Shown here: positions 1-8,417 of the stretch, one piece after another
Numbering within the stretch: position 1 is the stretch's first letter
How the letters are laid out: every line of letters begins with the position of its first letter
DNA from: Salinibaculum sp. SYNS191
GTDB lineage: Archaea > Halobacteriota > Halobacteria > Halobacteriales > Haloarculaceae
Direction of reading: 5' to 3'
Assembly (NCBI RefSeq): GCF_037338445.1
Contig: NZ_CP147838.1
Span: 124,001 to 188,000 of the forward strand
DNA: 64,000 nucleotides
Notes under the pieces: model-generated
Databases searched by the model: none
Told to the model about the DNA's origin: nothing
What the model saw: the letters and a program-made list of their open reading frames with translations, nothing else
Position numbers and translations under genes: made by a program

Positions 1-716
1 GGCTCTCGCCGTACATCGCCGCGGGGATGCTTGGCATCCGCGAGGTCTGGGCCGACGCCACCGAGCGCCACGACGCCGTCTCGGGAAGCGCCCGGAAGAA
101 CGTCCAGAAGTTCCGCTACGAACTCTCCTGGCGCGAGGCGAACTACCTCCTCCTGTTCCACAATCCCGACCTCCTGACGACGAACTACAAGTCGTTCCCG
201 AAGCCAATCGCCTGGGTGAACGACGCGGACCACTTCGCGGCCTGGAGGCGCGGCGAGACGGGCTATCCGCTCGTCGATGCGGGGATGCGGCAGTTGAACC
301 AGGAGGGATACGTCCACAACCGCCCGCGCCAGAACGTCGCTTCGTTCCTGACGAAGCACCTGCTGGTCGACTGGCGCGAAGGGGCGCGGTACTTCGCGAA
401 GCAACTGGTCGACCACGACCCTGCCAACAACTACGGGAACTGGCAGTGGATAGCCTCCACCGGGACCGACAGCGTGGCCGTCCGCATCTTCGACCCCGTC
501 GCCCAGATGCGCAAGTACGACGCAGACGCGACCTACGTGCAGGAGTACGTCCCGGAGTTACGGGGCGTCGACCCCGACCGCATCGTCGACTGGCCGACGC
601 TCTCAGACGCCGGCCGCGAGCGACTGGCACCGGAGTACTGCCATCCCATCGTCGACCGCAACGCGGCCTACGACCGTGCACAGGACGTCTTCGAAGAAGC
701 GCTCGGCAAACGGTGA
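1..716 (+). CDS. phr: Cryptochrome/DNA photolyase, C-terminal part (5' end outside window)
   Basis: The gene enters from the left edge and is open in frame from base 3, where LSPYIAAGM is read before the first internal Met. This is the C-terminal FAD-binding domain of a deoxyribodipyrimidine photolyase or cryptochrome, which repairs UV-induced pyrimidine dimers using blue light. Visible hallmarks are the NRPRQNVASFLTKHLLVDW stretch and DHDPANNYGNWQW, which in this family contact FAD and form the electron-transfer region. It ends with TGA. The N-terminal antenna-binding domain is not visible, so CPD photolyase, (6-4) photolyase and cryptochrome cannot be separated. Confidence 0.93.
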   Translation, partial: LSPYIAAGMLGIREVWADATERHDAVSGSARKNVQKFRYELSWREANYLLLFHNPDLLTTNYKSFPKPIAWVNDADHFAAWRRGETGYPLVDAGMRQLNQEGYVHNRPRQNVASFLTKHLLVDWREGARYFAKQLVDHDPANNYGNWQWIASTGTDSVAVRIFDPVAQMRKYDADATYVQEYVPELRGVDPDRIVDWPTLSDAGRERLAPEYCHPIVDRNAAYDRAQDVFEEALGKR

Positions 717-800
717 CTACCGGCTGCTCGCTGGTAGCGGGAGCAGGCGGGCCAGTGTCGTTCGCAGGATTGGGCCGAAAGAAAGGACGGCAGACCGAAT

Positions 801-2075
801 TTACAGTTCCGCGGCGACGTGGTGGGCGGCGATGCTGTCGGCGAGGTCGACGTCGAAGTATTCGGCGAGCAGTGCGAGCGTGATGGACTCGGCCACGTCG
901 GTCGCGACGTCCTGGTCGAGTACGTCGGCGAAGACGGACTCGCCGGGAACGGGATTGTTCGCGACTGTGCTGCGGAGCGTGGCCGCGTCGGCGTCGGTGA
1001 CCCCGGAAGCCAGCGCCTGCAACTGGAGGTACATCTCGATGCCGGCTGCCAGATAGCGGGCCGCCCGGTCCTCGTAGTCCGGGACGTCGACGATAGTCGA
1101 GAGGTACCTGGCGGCGCTGGTCTCGACGACGTCGACGGTGTCCTCGACCCACTCCCGGATGTCGTCGCGGCCGGCGTCCGAATCCAGTTGTTCCGCGGCC
1201 TGCGCTGCGAGGTCGGCCTCCTCCTCGGCCACGTCGTGGAAGACGTTGCCGACGATGACCGCGTCCGCGCCGGCGTCGAGAACGGACTGTGCGTTTTCGC
1301 GGTTGTCCAGCCCGCCGCCGTACCAGACGCGCGACCACGAGACGCCGTCGGTCACCTCCTCCAGAATGTCGACTGCCTCCTCGCCGCCGAAGGTGCCGGA
1401 GTACTCCAGATAGATGACCTCGCTCTCCAGGTGGGTCTCGGCGGCCATCGCGTGCTGTTTGGCCTCGCGGGGGGTCAGCAGGTCCTCGGCCGTGACGTTG
1501 GCCTCGCGGGCGGCCGCGCTGTCGACGTTCATGATGATGTAGGCCTCGAAGACGGCCTCGTGGAGCATCCACGAGGCGGCGAAATCGGAGAGACGGCCCT
1601 CGATAGTGCTGCCCAGCGGGAGCGGGAGTTTCTCGGCGATGAGCCCCGGCGCGACGTCCTCTTTCACGTGCTCGACGCCCTTGCCGAGCGTGCCGACCAG
1701 CGACTCGCTGTCCCCGTTGAGGACCTCCGGGACAGCCATGAACTCGGCGCGGTCGCGTATCTCCTCGGTGACGTGGGTGGCCTCGCTCGGTTCGTGGAAG
1801 GCGGGGACGTCCAGGCCGTCGAGGATGTCGAACGTCTCCGCGGTGTTCTGTTCGGTCACGTCCCGGGAGCCGCCGACGGAGACAGCGCTGGTGTGTGAGA
1901 GATAGAGCGGGTAGGCCAGCGGCAGTTGTTTCTCCTCCTCGGGGTCGACCTTCGTGATGTGGTCCCACCTCGCCGGCACGGGATTGGTATCCAGCGAGAG
2001 GAGCGTTCGACCGCCGATAGAGATGGCCGCTCCGAGCGAGTCGACCGTCTGAACGATGTCTGCGAGCCCCGGCAT
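801..2075 (-). CDS. GGGP synthase (PcrB/GGGPS) family protein with C-terminal extension
   Basis: Geranylgeranylglyceryl phosphate synthase makes the first ether bond of archaeal lipids. The TIM-barrel motifs are present: WDHITKVDPEEE near the N-terminus, PLYLSHTSAVSVGGS, YLEYSGTFGG, VWYGGGL and GADAVIVGN, the last two being the usual phosphate-binding region. At 424 aa it is much longer than the usual 210-250 aa. The extra length includes an acidic, largely helical C-terminal block of about 120 residues after the phosphate site. A GTG at 2084 is possible, but a TTTTTAAA box 27 nt upstream of the ATG at 2075 favours the start given here. It could be a paralogue of the main lipid enzyme. Confidence 0.85.
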   Translation of the reverse strand: MPGLADIVQTVDSLGAAISIGGRTLLSLDTNPVPARWDHITKVDPEEEKQLPLAYPLYLSHTSAVSVGGSRDVTEQNTAETFDILDGLDVPAFHEPSEATHVTEEIRDRAEFMAVPEVLNGDSESLVGTLGKGVEHVKEDVAPGLIAEKLPLPLGSTIEGRLSDFAASWMLHEAVFEAYIIMNVDSAAAREANVTAEDLLTPREAKQHAMAAETHLESEVIYLEYSGTFGGEEAVDILEEVTDGVSWSRVWYGGGLDNRENAQSVLDAGADAVIVGNVFHDVAEEEADLAAQAAEQLDSDAGRDDIREWVEDTVDVVETSAARYLSTIVDVPDYEDRAARYLAAGIEMYLQLQALASGVTDADAATLRSTVANNPVPGESVFADVLDQDVATDVAESITLALLAEYFDVDLADSIAAHHVAAEL

Positions 2076-2098
2076 TACTGGCACACTCTCCGGGGAGA

Positions 2099-2106
2099 TT
2101 TAAAAA
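2099..2106 (-). promoter_or_regulatory. TATA-like box for the GGGPS-family gene
   Basis: On the minus strand the sequence reads TTTTTAAA, centred about 27 nt upstream of the ATG at 2075, the spacing expected for a leaderless haloarchaeal transcript. It decides between the GTG at 2084 and the ATG at 2075. Confidence 0.6.
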
Positions 2107-2175
2107 GCGTATCCACTTATCGCGCGGTGTGTTATCGTGCGGCAATACCGTTCCTTCGCTGTCTGGCCGACGGTG

Positions 2176-2180
2176 TTAAA
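2176..2180 (+). promoter_or_regulatory. TATA-like box for the 2206 membrane protein gene
   Basis: TTAAA lies 26-30 nt before the ATG at 2206, consistent with leaderless transcription. It argues against the longer in-frame start at 2137, which lies upstream of this box. Confidence 0.45.
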
Positions 2181-2205
2181 CACTGTGCGCTGTCAGTGTC
2201 AGGGG

Positions 2206-2550
2206 ATGCCCGCAGACAGCGACCGCCCGCTGGTCTGGCGGCCGATTCGCCCGCTCTCAGAGTCCGACGCCGTCCTCTGGACGGTGGTCATCCTCGCGTC
2301 CGTGTTCGACATCGTGACGACTATCGTCGGCCTCGGGCGCGGACTCGACGAGGGCAACCGGGTCGCGCGAGCCTTCATGGAGACCTACGGTACGCCCGGC
2401 ATCGGCCTCCTGAAGTTCAGCGCCCTGGTGGTGGTCGTCCTGCTGTGGACTGTGCTGGACGACGAGCGGGCCAGCGCGGTGCTCGCCGGGTTCGCGATCG
2501 TCTCGCTACTCGTCGTCGGGGCCAACGCGCTCACGCTGGCCGCGCTGTAG
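2206..2550 (+). CDS. DUF5658-like haloarchaeal membrane protein
   Basis: A 114-aa protein with three predicted membrane helices: one starting with TVVILASVFDIVTTIVGL, a second around GIGLLKFSALVVVVLL, and a third of mostly Ala/Val/Leu at the C-terminus. The D-x-x-T-T signature inside the first helix and an ME-x-YG turn after it resemble DUF5658-type small membrane proteins. The function is unknown. The start was chosen by the TATA spacing. It stands alone between the GGGPS-family gene and a convergent 50-aa membrane protein. Confidence 0.7.
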   Translation: MPADSDRPLVWRPIRPLSESDAVLWTVVILASVFDIVTTIVGLGRGLDEGNRVARAFMETYGTPGIGLLKFSALVVVVLLWTVLDDERASAVLAGFAIVSLLVVGANALTLAAL

Positions 2551-2703
2551 TCAGCGCCAGGCCCACAGCCACCAGGCGCCACCGAGCAGCATCAGTCCGA
2601 CGCCGAGCGTGGAGGTCGCAGGCTCCGGGAAGACGAACAGGACGAAGCCGACGAGGATGAGCGTGGTCGGTTCGAGTTCCTCGATGTGGTCACGGAGGGC
2701 CAT
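2551..2703 (-). CDS. 50-aa two-helix membrane protein (hypothetical)
   Basis: This short ORF starts ATG and ends TGA, and its stop directly abuts the stop of the convergent gene at 2550. The product begins MALRDHIEELEPTTLILVGF and has two hydrophobic segments (about residues 14-25 and 31-48), joined by a short PEPAT turn and ending WWLWAWR. The acidic amphipathic N-terminus followed by two helices looks like a real small membrane protein. Its function is unknown. Confidence 0.6.
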   Translation of the reverse strand: MALRDHIEELEPTTLILVGFVLFVFPEPATSTLGVGLMLLGGAWWLWAWR

Positions 2704-2749
2704 AGATGAAACTACCCCTGGGAGTCTCAAGTCACTATCGCCGGCGGAG

Positions 2750-3805
2750 TTACCGCGGCAGAACCTCGGGCGACCCGGACCGGTAGATGTACTCGGCGGC
2801 GATGCCGGTCAGCGTCGAGTCCACGGCGGCCGCGTGCTCTTTCGCCAGGTCGAGGTACTGCTCGGAGATGCCCACGACGGCATCTGCGGCTGCACGGTCG
2901 GTCTCCGCGAGGAGGTACTCCGCCGTCACCGGGGTCAGTTGTCCCTCGCGCATGTCCGCGCGGTAGTCGTCCACGTCGTCGAGCCAGACCTGCGCACCGA
3001 TGATAGACAGGACGATGGACTTCTTGAAGGCGTCCTCGATGGCGAGTCCGGCCTCGCGGTACATCTCTATCATCCCGTCGTAGATGACGCCGACACGGTC
3101 GTACTGGGTCTTCAGGTAGGGGAGGTCGAGTTCGCCCGCGTCGAAGACGGCCGGCGGGTCCGCGAAGTCCGCGAACTTGTACTCCTCGCGGATGTCGGCG
3201 CGCGCCGGGTCATCGCCGCGCTCCTCGGCCCGCTCCATCAGGGCCCGGAAGTGTTCGTCCTCGTCCTGGTGGGCCTCGGAGATGTCGACGGCCCAGTCGT
3301 AGGCCTCGCGGACCGCGTCGGGGTACTCCGCGAAGCGGTCCTCGACGCGCTTCTGGAGGGTTTCCTGGGCGACTTCCGCCACTCGGCGGATGTCCCCGTT
3401 GTCCACGGCGAAGTCCACCTCGAAATCCTCGAACTCGTCGTCGTTGATGGCGTCGCGCATGTCGCCGTCGACGAGGGCCTCGATGACGAGACGGGTGACC
3501 GCTTCTGCGTGCCGGTCGTCCCCGCCGTGGCGGTAGAGGTAGCCCAGCGTCAGTTCGGCCGGGAGAACGAGTTTCGTGTCGTAGGAGAAGTTGACGAACT
3601 CGCGGTCGAACTCCGCGGCGATGGCGGACTCGACGGCGGCGAAAGCCTCGTCGACCAGGGCGGCGCTCGTGTCTTCCACGCGGCGCTGCAGGCGGAGGCT
3701 GCGGTAGTCGAAGACGCCGGTGTCGGCGTAGTAACCGAGCACGGCCCGGAGCGACGTGGGGAGGGCCTCCCGCGTGGCGAGACTGGCTGCACCTGTCCTG
3801 AGCAT
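2750..3805 (-). CDS. Uncharacterised haloarchaeal protein, 351 aa
   Basis: I do not recognise a characterised family. The protein is soluble, acidic and almost entirely helical, without signal peptide or membrane segments. Mid-protein stretches are rich in Asp/Glu (DDEFEDFEVDFAVDNGD, SEAHQDEDEHFRALM), and the C-terminal part has regular amphipathic helices (AFKKSIVLSIIGAQVWLDDVDDYR). It is divergent from the flavoprotein gene at 3930, with about 125 nt between starts. The full-length frame and typical haloarchaeal codon usage support it as a true gene. Confidence 0.75.
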   Translation of the reverse strand: MLRTGAASLATREALPTSLRAVLGYYADTGVFDYRSLRLQRRVEDTSAALVDEAFAAVESAIAAEFDREFVNFSYDTKLVLPAELTLGYLYRHGGDDRHAEAVTRLVIEALVDGDMRDAINDDEFEDFEVDFAVDNGDIRRVAEVAQETLQKRVEDRFAEYPDAVREAYDWAVDISEAHQDEDEHFRALMERAEERGDDPARADIREEYKFADFADPPAVFDAGELDLPYLKTQYDRVGVIYDGMIEMYREAGLAIEDAFKKSIVLSIIGAQVWLDDVDDYRADMREGQLTPVTAEYLLAETDRAAADAVVGISEQYLDLAKEHAAAVDSTLTGIAAEYIYRSGSPEVLPR

Positions 3806-3929
3806 TGTCTACGGAGTTATCCCGAGCGTGGTAGTGGCGGGGGCTTTAGACTGCCGGTTGGCGGCGGCTGGCGGCGACGGGGCCACTCGATTCAGCAAGG
3901 TTGATTACGCACAGACTGTACCTGCACGT

Positions 3930-5159
3930 ATGACCGACCGCTTTGACGTGGTAATCGCCGGGGCAGGCCCCGCGGGGGCACAGTGCGCCCGCGACCTGGC
4001 CGGGCGAGACTACGACGTGCTCGTACTGGAGACCGAGCCCGAAGCCGACTTCCCACGTCAGAGTAACAAATCGACCGGCGGGACCTTCCCGTCGATGATG
4101 GCCTCCTTCGGCGTCCCCGACGACGTGGTGATGCACTTCACCGACGAAGTGGTCCTGGAGTCGCCGAACAACCACTTCGACCGCGCACAGCCCGGTGCAG
4201 TGCTGGAGTTCGCCGACTTCAAGCGATTCCTGGTCGCGGACAGCCGCGAGCGCGGCGCGCAGTACCGCTTCGACACCCGCGCGACCGCACCCATCGTCGA
4301 GGACGGCGAGGCAGTCGGCGTCCGCTACAACGGCGACGAGGAGGTCTACGCGGACATCGTCGTGGACGCGACGGGGCCGGCCGCGCCGCTGGCGAAAGAA
4401 CTCGGTGTCAGCGACCTCGAACGCGAGCGCCAGGCCATCGGCGTCGAGTACGAGTTCGAGGGCGTCGACCTCGACGCCGACGGCTACGCGGACCTGACCG
4501 ACACGATGATGCTTCGGCTCGACCACGACCTCGCGCCCGGCGGCTACTCCTGGATTTTCCACACTGGCGGGGACACGGCGAAGGTGGGCCTTTGCTACAT
4601 CCAGAACGAGTCCCACCGCGAGCACGCCAGAGACGGGATGGGTATCGACGACTACCTGGACTACTGGCTTGAGACGGACCCGCGCTTCGAGAGCGCGACG
4701 CAACTGGAAGGCAAACAGCACCGCGGCTCCGCGCACATCCAGCCCCCGGGGCAGTTGAGCACGGACGGGTTCATGGCCATCGGCGACACGGTGCCGACCA
4801 TCGACCCGCTGTGGGGCGAAGGTATCCACAAGGGCATGAAGTCCGCCCGCGCCGCGGCCGTGACGGCGGACCGGGCGCTGACACAGAGCCCCGACACGTC
4901 GGCCGAGCAGATGCAGATTTACGACGAACTCTGGCACAGCGAGGTGGCCCCCAAGATGCGCGAGCGCCTGACGATGACGGAACTGCTCTACCTCGCCCCG
5001 AACGAGCGCTACGACCAGTTGATGGCGGACCTGCGGAGCCTGGACTTCGACACGCTCTCGGACATCAACGGCGGCGACGTGCTCTCCTGGCGCAAACTCA
5101 TCCACCTCTCGGACGTGCCGCTGATCGCGAAGTACGCCCGCCAGAAACTCGGCATCTGA
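3930..5159 (+). CDS. Geranylgeranyl-reductase-type FAD-dependent oxidoreductase
   Basis: A 409-aa flavoprotein. The N-terminal Rossmann FAD site is FDVVIAGAGPAGAQCARDL (GxGxxG), and the second FAD motif is GDTVPTIDPLWGEGIHKGM (GD...P) near residue 285. This arrangement is typical of the geranylgeranyl reductase / digeranylgeranylglycerophospholipid reductase family, which saturates isoprenoid chains of archaeal lipids or menaquinone. The motif KSTGGTFPS near residue 50 is family-like. Proximity to a GGGPS-family gene fits a lipid role, but these genes are not co-transcribed. Electron-transfer-flavoprotein-linked relatives are an alternative. Confidence 0.85.
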   Translation: MTDRFDVVIAGAGPAGAQCARDLAGRDYDVLVLETEPEADFPRQSNKSTGGTFPSMMASFGVPDDVVMHFTDEVVLESPNNHFDRAQPGAVLEFADFKRFLVADSRERGAQYRFDTRATAPIVEDGEAVGVRYNGDEEVYADIVVDATGPAAPLAKELGVSDLERERQAIGVEYEFEGVDLDADGYADLTDTMMLRLDHDLAPGGYSWIFHTGGDTAKVGLCYIQNESHREHARDGMGIDDYLDYWLETDPRFESATQLEGKQHRGSAHIQPPGQLSTDGFMAIGDTVPTIDPLWGEGIHKGMKSARAAAVTADRALTQSPDTSAEQMQIYDELWHSEVAPKMRERLTMTELLYLAPNERYDQLMADLRSLDFDTLSDINGGDVLSWRKLIHLSDVPLIAKYARQKLGI

Positions 5160-5218
5160 CCGGGGCCCGTTTTCGCAGGTCACAACACACTTTGGCGTCC
5201 CGGTCGAAGTCCGCCCGT

Positions 5219-6055
5219 ATGTCTCAGAACCTCTCTCCCGACAGCGTCCCGCACGCAGATGAAATGCCGATGCTCGGGCTCGGAACGTGGCAAAACGAGG
5301 ACCACGACCAGTGCGCCGAGTCGGTCCGGACCGCGCTGGAGATGGGCTACCGGCACGTCGACACCGCCCAGGCCTACAAGAACGAGGAGGCAGTCGGCGA
5401 CGGCATCGCGGCGGCCGAGGTGGACCGCGAGGACGTCTTCCTGGCGACGAAGGTCTGGATAAGCCGACTCTCCTACGACGACGTGCTCGAATCGACGGCG
5501 CGCAGCCTGGAGGAACTCGGGACCGACTACCTCGACCTGCTGTACGTCCACTGGCCCTCCCGGACGTACGACGCCGAGGAGACGCTGCGGGCGTTCGACG
5601 AACTCTACGACGACGGCACGATTCGCAACGTCGGCGTTTCGAACTTCGAGCCGGACCACATAGACGAGGCACGGGAACTGCTGGACGCACCCGTCTTCGC
5701 CAACCAGGTCGAGATGCACCCGTTCCTCCCCCAGGAGGAACTCCGCGCCTACGGCGAGGCCCACGACGTGAATCTGGTCGCGTACTCGCCGCTGGCCCGC
5801 GGCGAGGTGTTCGGCAACCCGACGCTGGGGGAGATTGCGGACGCGCACGGCGTCAGCGAGGCGCAGGTCAGCCTGGCGTGGCTCCGCGAGAAGGGCGTCA
5901 CCGCCATCCCGAAGGCGACCGGCGCGGATCACATCAGCGACAACTGGGAGAGCCTGGCGCTGGAGCTGAGCGACGACGAGGTGGCACAGATAGACGAAAT
6001 CGAACGGTCCGACCGGCAGATCAACCCGGACTTCGCGCCGCCGTCCTGGGCGTGA
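5219..6055 (+). CDS. Aldo/keto reductase
   Basis: A 278-aa (beta/alpha)8 NAD(P)H-dependent oxidoreductase. The full AKR catalytic tetrad is visible: D48 and Y53 (GYRHVDTAQAYKNE), K78 (FLATKVW) and H111 (YVHWP). Other family motifs are VGVSNFEPDHI, NQVEMHPFLPQ and a cofactor loop at IPKATGADHI. It matches the AKR5-like 2,5-diketo-gluconate reductase/general aldehyde reductase class; substrate cannot be predicted. It follows the flavoprotein gene by 59 nt on the same strand and may share its transcript. Confidence 0.93.
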   Translation: MSQNLSPDSVPHADEMPMLGLGTWQNEDHDQCAESVRTALEMGYRHVDTAQAYKNEEAVGDGIAAAEVDREDVFLATKVWISRLSYDDVLESTARSLEELGTDYLDLLYVHWPSRTYDAEETLRAFDELYDDGTIRNVGVSNFEPDHIDEARELLDAPVFANQVEMHPFLPQEELRAYGEAHDVNLVAYSPLARGEVFGNPTLGEIADAHGVSEAQVSLAWLREKGVTAIPKATGADHISDNWESLALELSDDEVAQIDEIERSDRQINPDFAPPSWA

Positions 6056-6110
6056 GGACGGACACCCCGGAGACGAAAGCATAAACCGGAATGGCCGTGA
6101 ACGGGGGGAT

Positions 6111-6866
6111 ATGTCTGCCGGGACCGAACAGGGGGTCGTCGAGGCCGTGCAGTTCGACCTCAAGCGAATGCACGAGACCTGGATGGAGTTCATATATCCG
6201 CGCCAGCGCAGCGCCGAGGGGACCGTCCTCGGCAAGTGGGAACCCGACGGCGGCGCGAGCCTCGTCTTCTATCGGGCCTGGTCGACGCTCGGGACGCCCA
6301 TCGTCGCGCTCATTTACCCCTTCGTCCTCTTTGGCTACTTCGTCCGCTTCCAGACCCGCCGGCTGAACACGACCGCCGTCAGCATCGGCTTCGCCGGCGT
6401 CGTCGGCCTGTTCGTCGTCCTCTGGGGGGCGCTCGCACTGCTCGCGAAGTTCCAGTTCTCGGGCGCGTTCGACGCCGGCGGCGTCACCGCCATCGCGGCG
6501 GCCAGCGTCGTCGGTATCCTCTCGGCGGCGCTGTCCTTCGGTGCCTGGCGGCTGGGCGGCCGCGTGACGACGGTCCTGTTCGCCTACCCGTTCGCGATGA
6601 CGGCCATCTTCCTCCCGCCGGTCGTGGCGGGGCTGTACTCCGAGGCCGTCGGCTCGGTCATCCTCTCGGGGAGCGACTCGCTCCAGGACTGGCTGCTCGC
6701 GAACGGTCCCGCCGCCATCGACGACGTGAAGACGTACCTGATTCGGAACTTCGACCTCGAAGGGTTCTCCTACGTCCTGATGTGGTTCGGCATCTCCGTC
6801 CCGCTGGGGTGGCTGCTCGGTCTCGTCGTCACGCTCGCGGACTTCGTGCGCCCGACGCCGGAGTAG
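6111..6866 (+). CDS. Haloarchaeal multi-pass membrane protein, 251 aa
   Basis: A soluble N-terminus of about 55 residues (MHETWMEFIYPRQRS) is followed by five or more predicted transmembrane helices, including TPIVALIYPFVLFGYFV, a Gly/Val-rich pair around residues 90-120, and a C-terminal helix with SVPLGWLLGLVVTLAD. No catalytic motif is seen. Its function is unknown. It resembles haloarchaeal conserved membrane proteins and lies between the aldo/keto reductase and a 63-aa membrane protein, all on the plus strand. Confidence 0.7.
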   Translation: MSAGTEQGVVEAVQFDLKRMHETWMEFIYPRQRSAEGTVLGKWEPDGGASLVFYRAWSTLGTPIVALIYPFVLFGYFVRFQTRRLNTTAVSIGFAGVVGLFVVLWGALALLAKFQFSGAFDAGGVTAIAAASVVGILSAALSFGAWRLGGRVTTVLFAYPFAMTAIFLPPVVAGLYSEAVGSVILSGSDSLQDWLLANGPAAIDDVKTYLIRNFDLEGFSYVLMWFGISVPLGWLLGLVVTLADFVRPTPE

Positions 6867-6928
6867 ACCGCGACGCGGACGATGGCCGCTTTCTGAACGT
6901 TTTTGCGCGTTCAGCCCCCAGAGAGGGT

Positions 6929-7120
6929 ATGAAGTTCGACTTCCTCCGGGCGGGAGGTATCCTCCTGCTCGTCGTCGTTCTCGGCATCGGTGGGCTCATC
7001 GGCAGTGGCATGATGCAAGCGTCGACCGTCCTGATGATGGTCGCGCCGTCGATGCTGGTCTTCGCGGCCATCGCGTTCGCGCTCGGCGTCAAACACGGCG
7101 AATACCGCGCCGGCCACTAG
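6929..7120 (+). CDS. Small two-helix membrane protein (DUF7333-like), 63 aa
   Basis: Begins MKFDFLRAGGILLLVVVLG. The first helix spans about residues 8-27 and the second about 33-54, after the turn MMQASTVLMM; it ends with a charged KHGEYRAGH tail. The pattern (GSGMMQASTVLMMVAPSM) recurs in small haloarchaeal membrane proteins I recall as DUF7333, although that name is from memory. Its stop codon overlaps the stop of the convergent gene by three bases. Confidence 0.7.
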   Translation: MKFDFLRAGGILLLVVVLGIGGLIGSGMMQASTVLMMVAPSMLVFAAIAFALGVKHGEYRAGH

Positions 7121-7875
7121 GGGACGGTCGCCGGGTCGACCGCGCGGTCGCCCCACGTCGACGCGTCTCCGACGACGTACACCACGTCCTCCGGCGCGGT
7201 CGCGCCAGTTCTGAGCAGAATCGTCGCACCCACAGCGAGCGGTGCGACGACGCCGGCCGCGACCGCCCCGGGCGTCGTCAGCGGCGCGTCGATAGCCACG
7301 CGGTCCGCTGCTGTCAGTCCCTGTTGGTCGACGACCGCCTGCGCCGCGGCCAGCATCTCGCCGTGGGTGTACTCACGTCCGTCGACGCGCAGCAGTGGGT
7401 CTTCGGCTGCGAGTTCGCCCGGGGGTGCGATGGGGTTCTCGCTCCAGAGTTCCCGTTCGAAGTGTGCGACCCCCGATACCTCCGGCGGGCCGCCGTAGGC
7501 GAGGCGGGAACAGCCCGGTTCGACCTCGTAGCGGTCCAGCCAGGCGTCCGGCAGGACAATAGCTCGGCCCCCGACTGGCTGCTCTGGCGTCAGGTCCACG
7601 ACGGCACCGAGGCAGGCCCCGCCCAGCAGCGCAACGAGCGGGTCGGCGGCGGAGCCGAGCCATCCCGGTTCGTCGTCCGGACCCGGTTCCTTCGGGCCGA
7701 CGACGACCGACAGAGTCGCGCCCGGCCGGACTCCGTAGTGACGCAGCAGGTTGCCAGCCTTCCAGGCGTTCGTCGAGAACTCGGCGTACGTGTAGTCAGC
7801 GGTGCGGTCGGGGGCGTCCACGACGGGTCCCTCCCGGTCGCGGCCCGCCGCGACGACATCGGCCAGCGTGTCCAT
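7117..7875 (-). CDS. Truncated AMP-binding (acetyl-CoA synthetase-like) protein
   Basis: A 252-aa protein with the start of an ANL-superfamily fold: DYTYAEFSTNAWKAGNLLRH is the usual N-terminal region, and AGVVAPLAVGATILL resembles the mid-domain of acyl-CoA synthetases. The P-loop (TSGTTGxPK type) and the whole C-terminal lid domain are absent, so ordinary adenylation seems unlikely. The frame is intact, suggesting a maintained degenerate paralogue rather than decay. The ATG at 7875 was preferred over a longer start at 8013, which would run into the divergent gene's promoter. Confidence 0.7.
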   Translation of the reverse strand: MDTLADVVAAGRDREGPVVDAPDRTADYTYAEFSTNAWKAGNLLRHYGVRPGATLSVVVGPKEPGPDDEPGWLGSAADPLVALLGGACLGAVVDLTPEQPVGGRAIVLPDAWLDRYEVEPGCSRLAYGGPPEVSGVAHFERELWSENPIAPPGELAAEDPLLRVDGREYTHGEMLAAAQAVVDQQGLTAADRVAIDAPLTTPGAVAAGVVAPLAVGATILLRTGATAPEDVVYVVGDASTWGDRAVDPATVP

Positions 7876-7953
7876 ACCGGGGGCTCGGCCCGAATCACGA
7901 AAAGCGCGTCGTCCGCCGTGTCGTGGTTGCGCAGTCAGCAACTCCGCTCCCGC

Positions 7954-7960
7954 TTTTATA
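7954..7960 (+). promoter_or_regulatory. TATA box for the 7986 membrane protein gene
   Basis: TTTTATA ends 26 nt before the ATG at 7986. It is one of the clearest TATA boxes in the window and fixes that start over an in-frame alternative at 7923. Confidence 0.65.
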
Positions 7961-7985
7961 TTGTCCCTGGGCGAACTCCCGGTCG

Positions 7986-8369
7986 ATGCCCTCCACCGAA
8001 CCCAGTTCGACACTCCGCCAGCGAGTGACGAGCACGCGAAACGTCACGATAGCCACGGCCATTGCCGTCGCACTGCCGGCCGCGTACGCCTTCCACAGCC
8101 AGTTAGCCGGCGACCAGTCGGTCTTCCTGTTGCTCTTGGCCGTCGCAGTCGGCGTCCCCAGTGCCTTCGACGGGTACGGCCCGGATTTCGAGAGCCGGTG
8201 GAACTGCGTCTTCGCGACGCTCTGGGTCTCCTCGGCCGTCGTCGTGGCCTACGTCGGCTCCTTCGTGGCCGGCGTCGACGTCCTCAACGTCTCCCCGTTT
8301 CTCGCGAGCATCCTGGCCTTTCTCGTCGGGTTTCTCGGCCCAATGGCGGCCCTCTCGGCCGTCTCCTGA
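7986..8369 (+). CDS. Haloarchaeal membrane protein, 127 aa
   Basis: A Ser/Thr-rich soluble N-terminus of about 20 residues precedes three or four hydrophobic segments (TIATAIAVALPAAYAF, SVFLLLLAVAVGVPSAF, VSSAVVVAYVGSFVAGV, and a C-terminal FLASILAFLVGFLGPM). No functional motif is visible. It is divergent from the AMP-binding-like gene and is followed after 48 nt by the MazG gene. Confidence 0.65.
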   Translation: MPSTEPSSTLRQRVTSTRNVTIATAIAVALPAAYAFHSQLAGDQSVFLLLLAVAVGVPSAFDGYGPDFESRWNCVFATLWVSSAVVVAYVGSFVAGVDVLNVSPFLASILAFLVGFLGPMAALSAVS

Positions 8370-8417
8370 GTGCCGGAAGGCACAACGCTCTTGAGGACAG
8401 CGGACGCTGCCGTCGAC

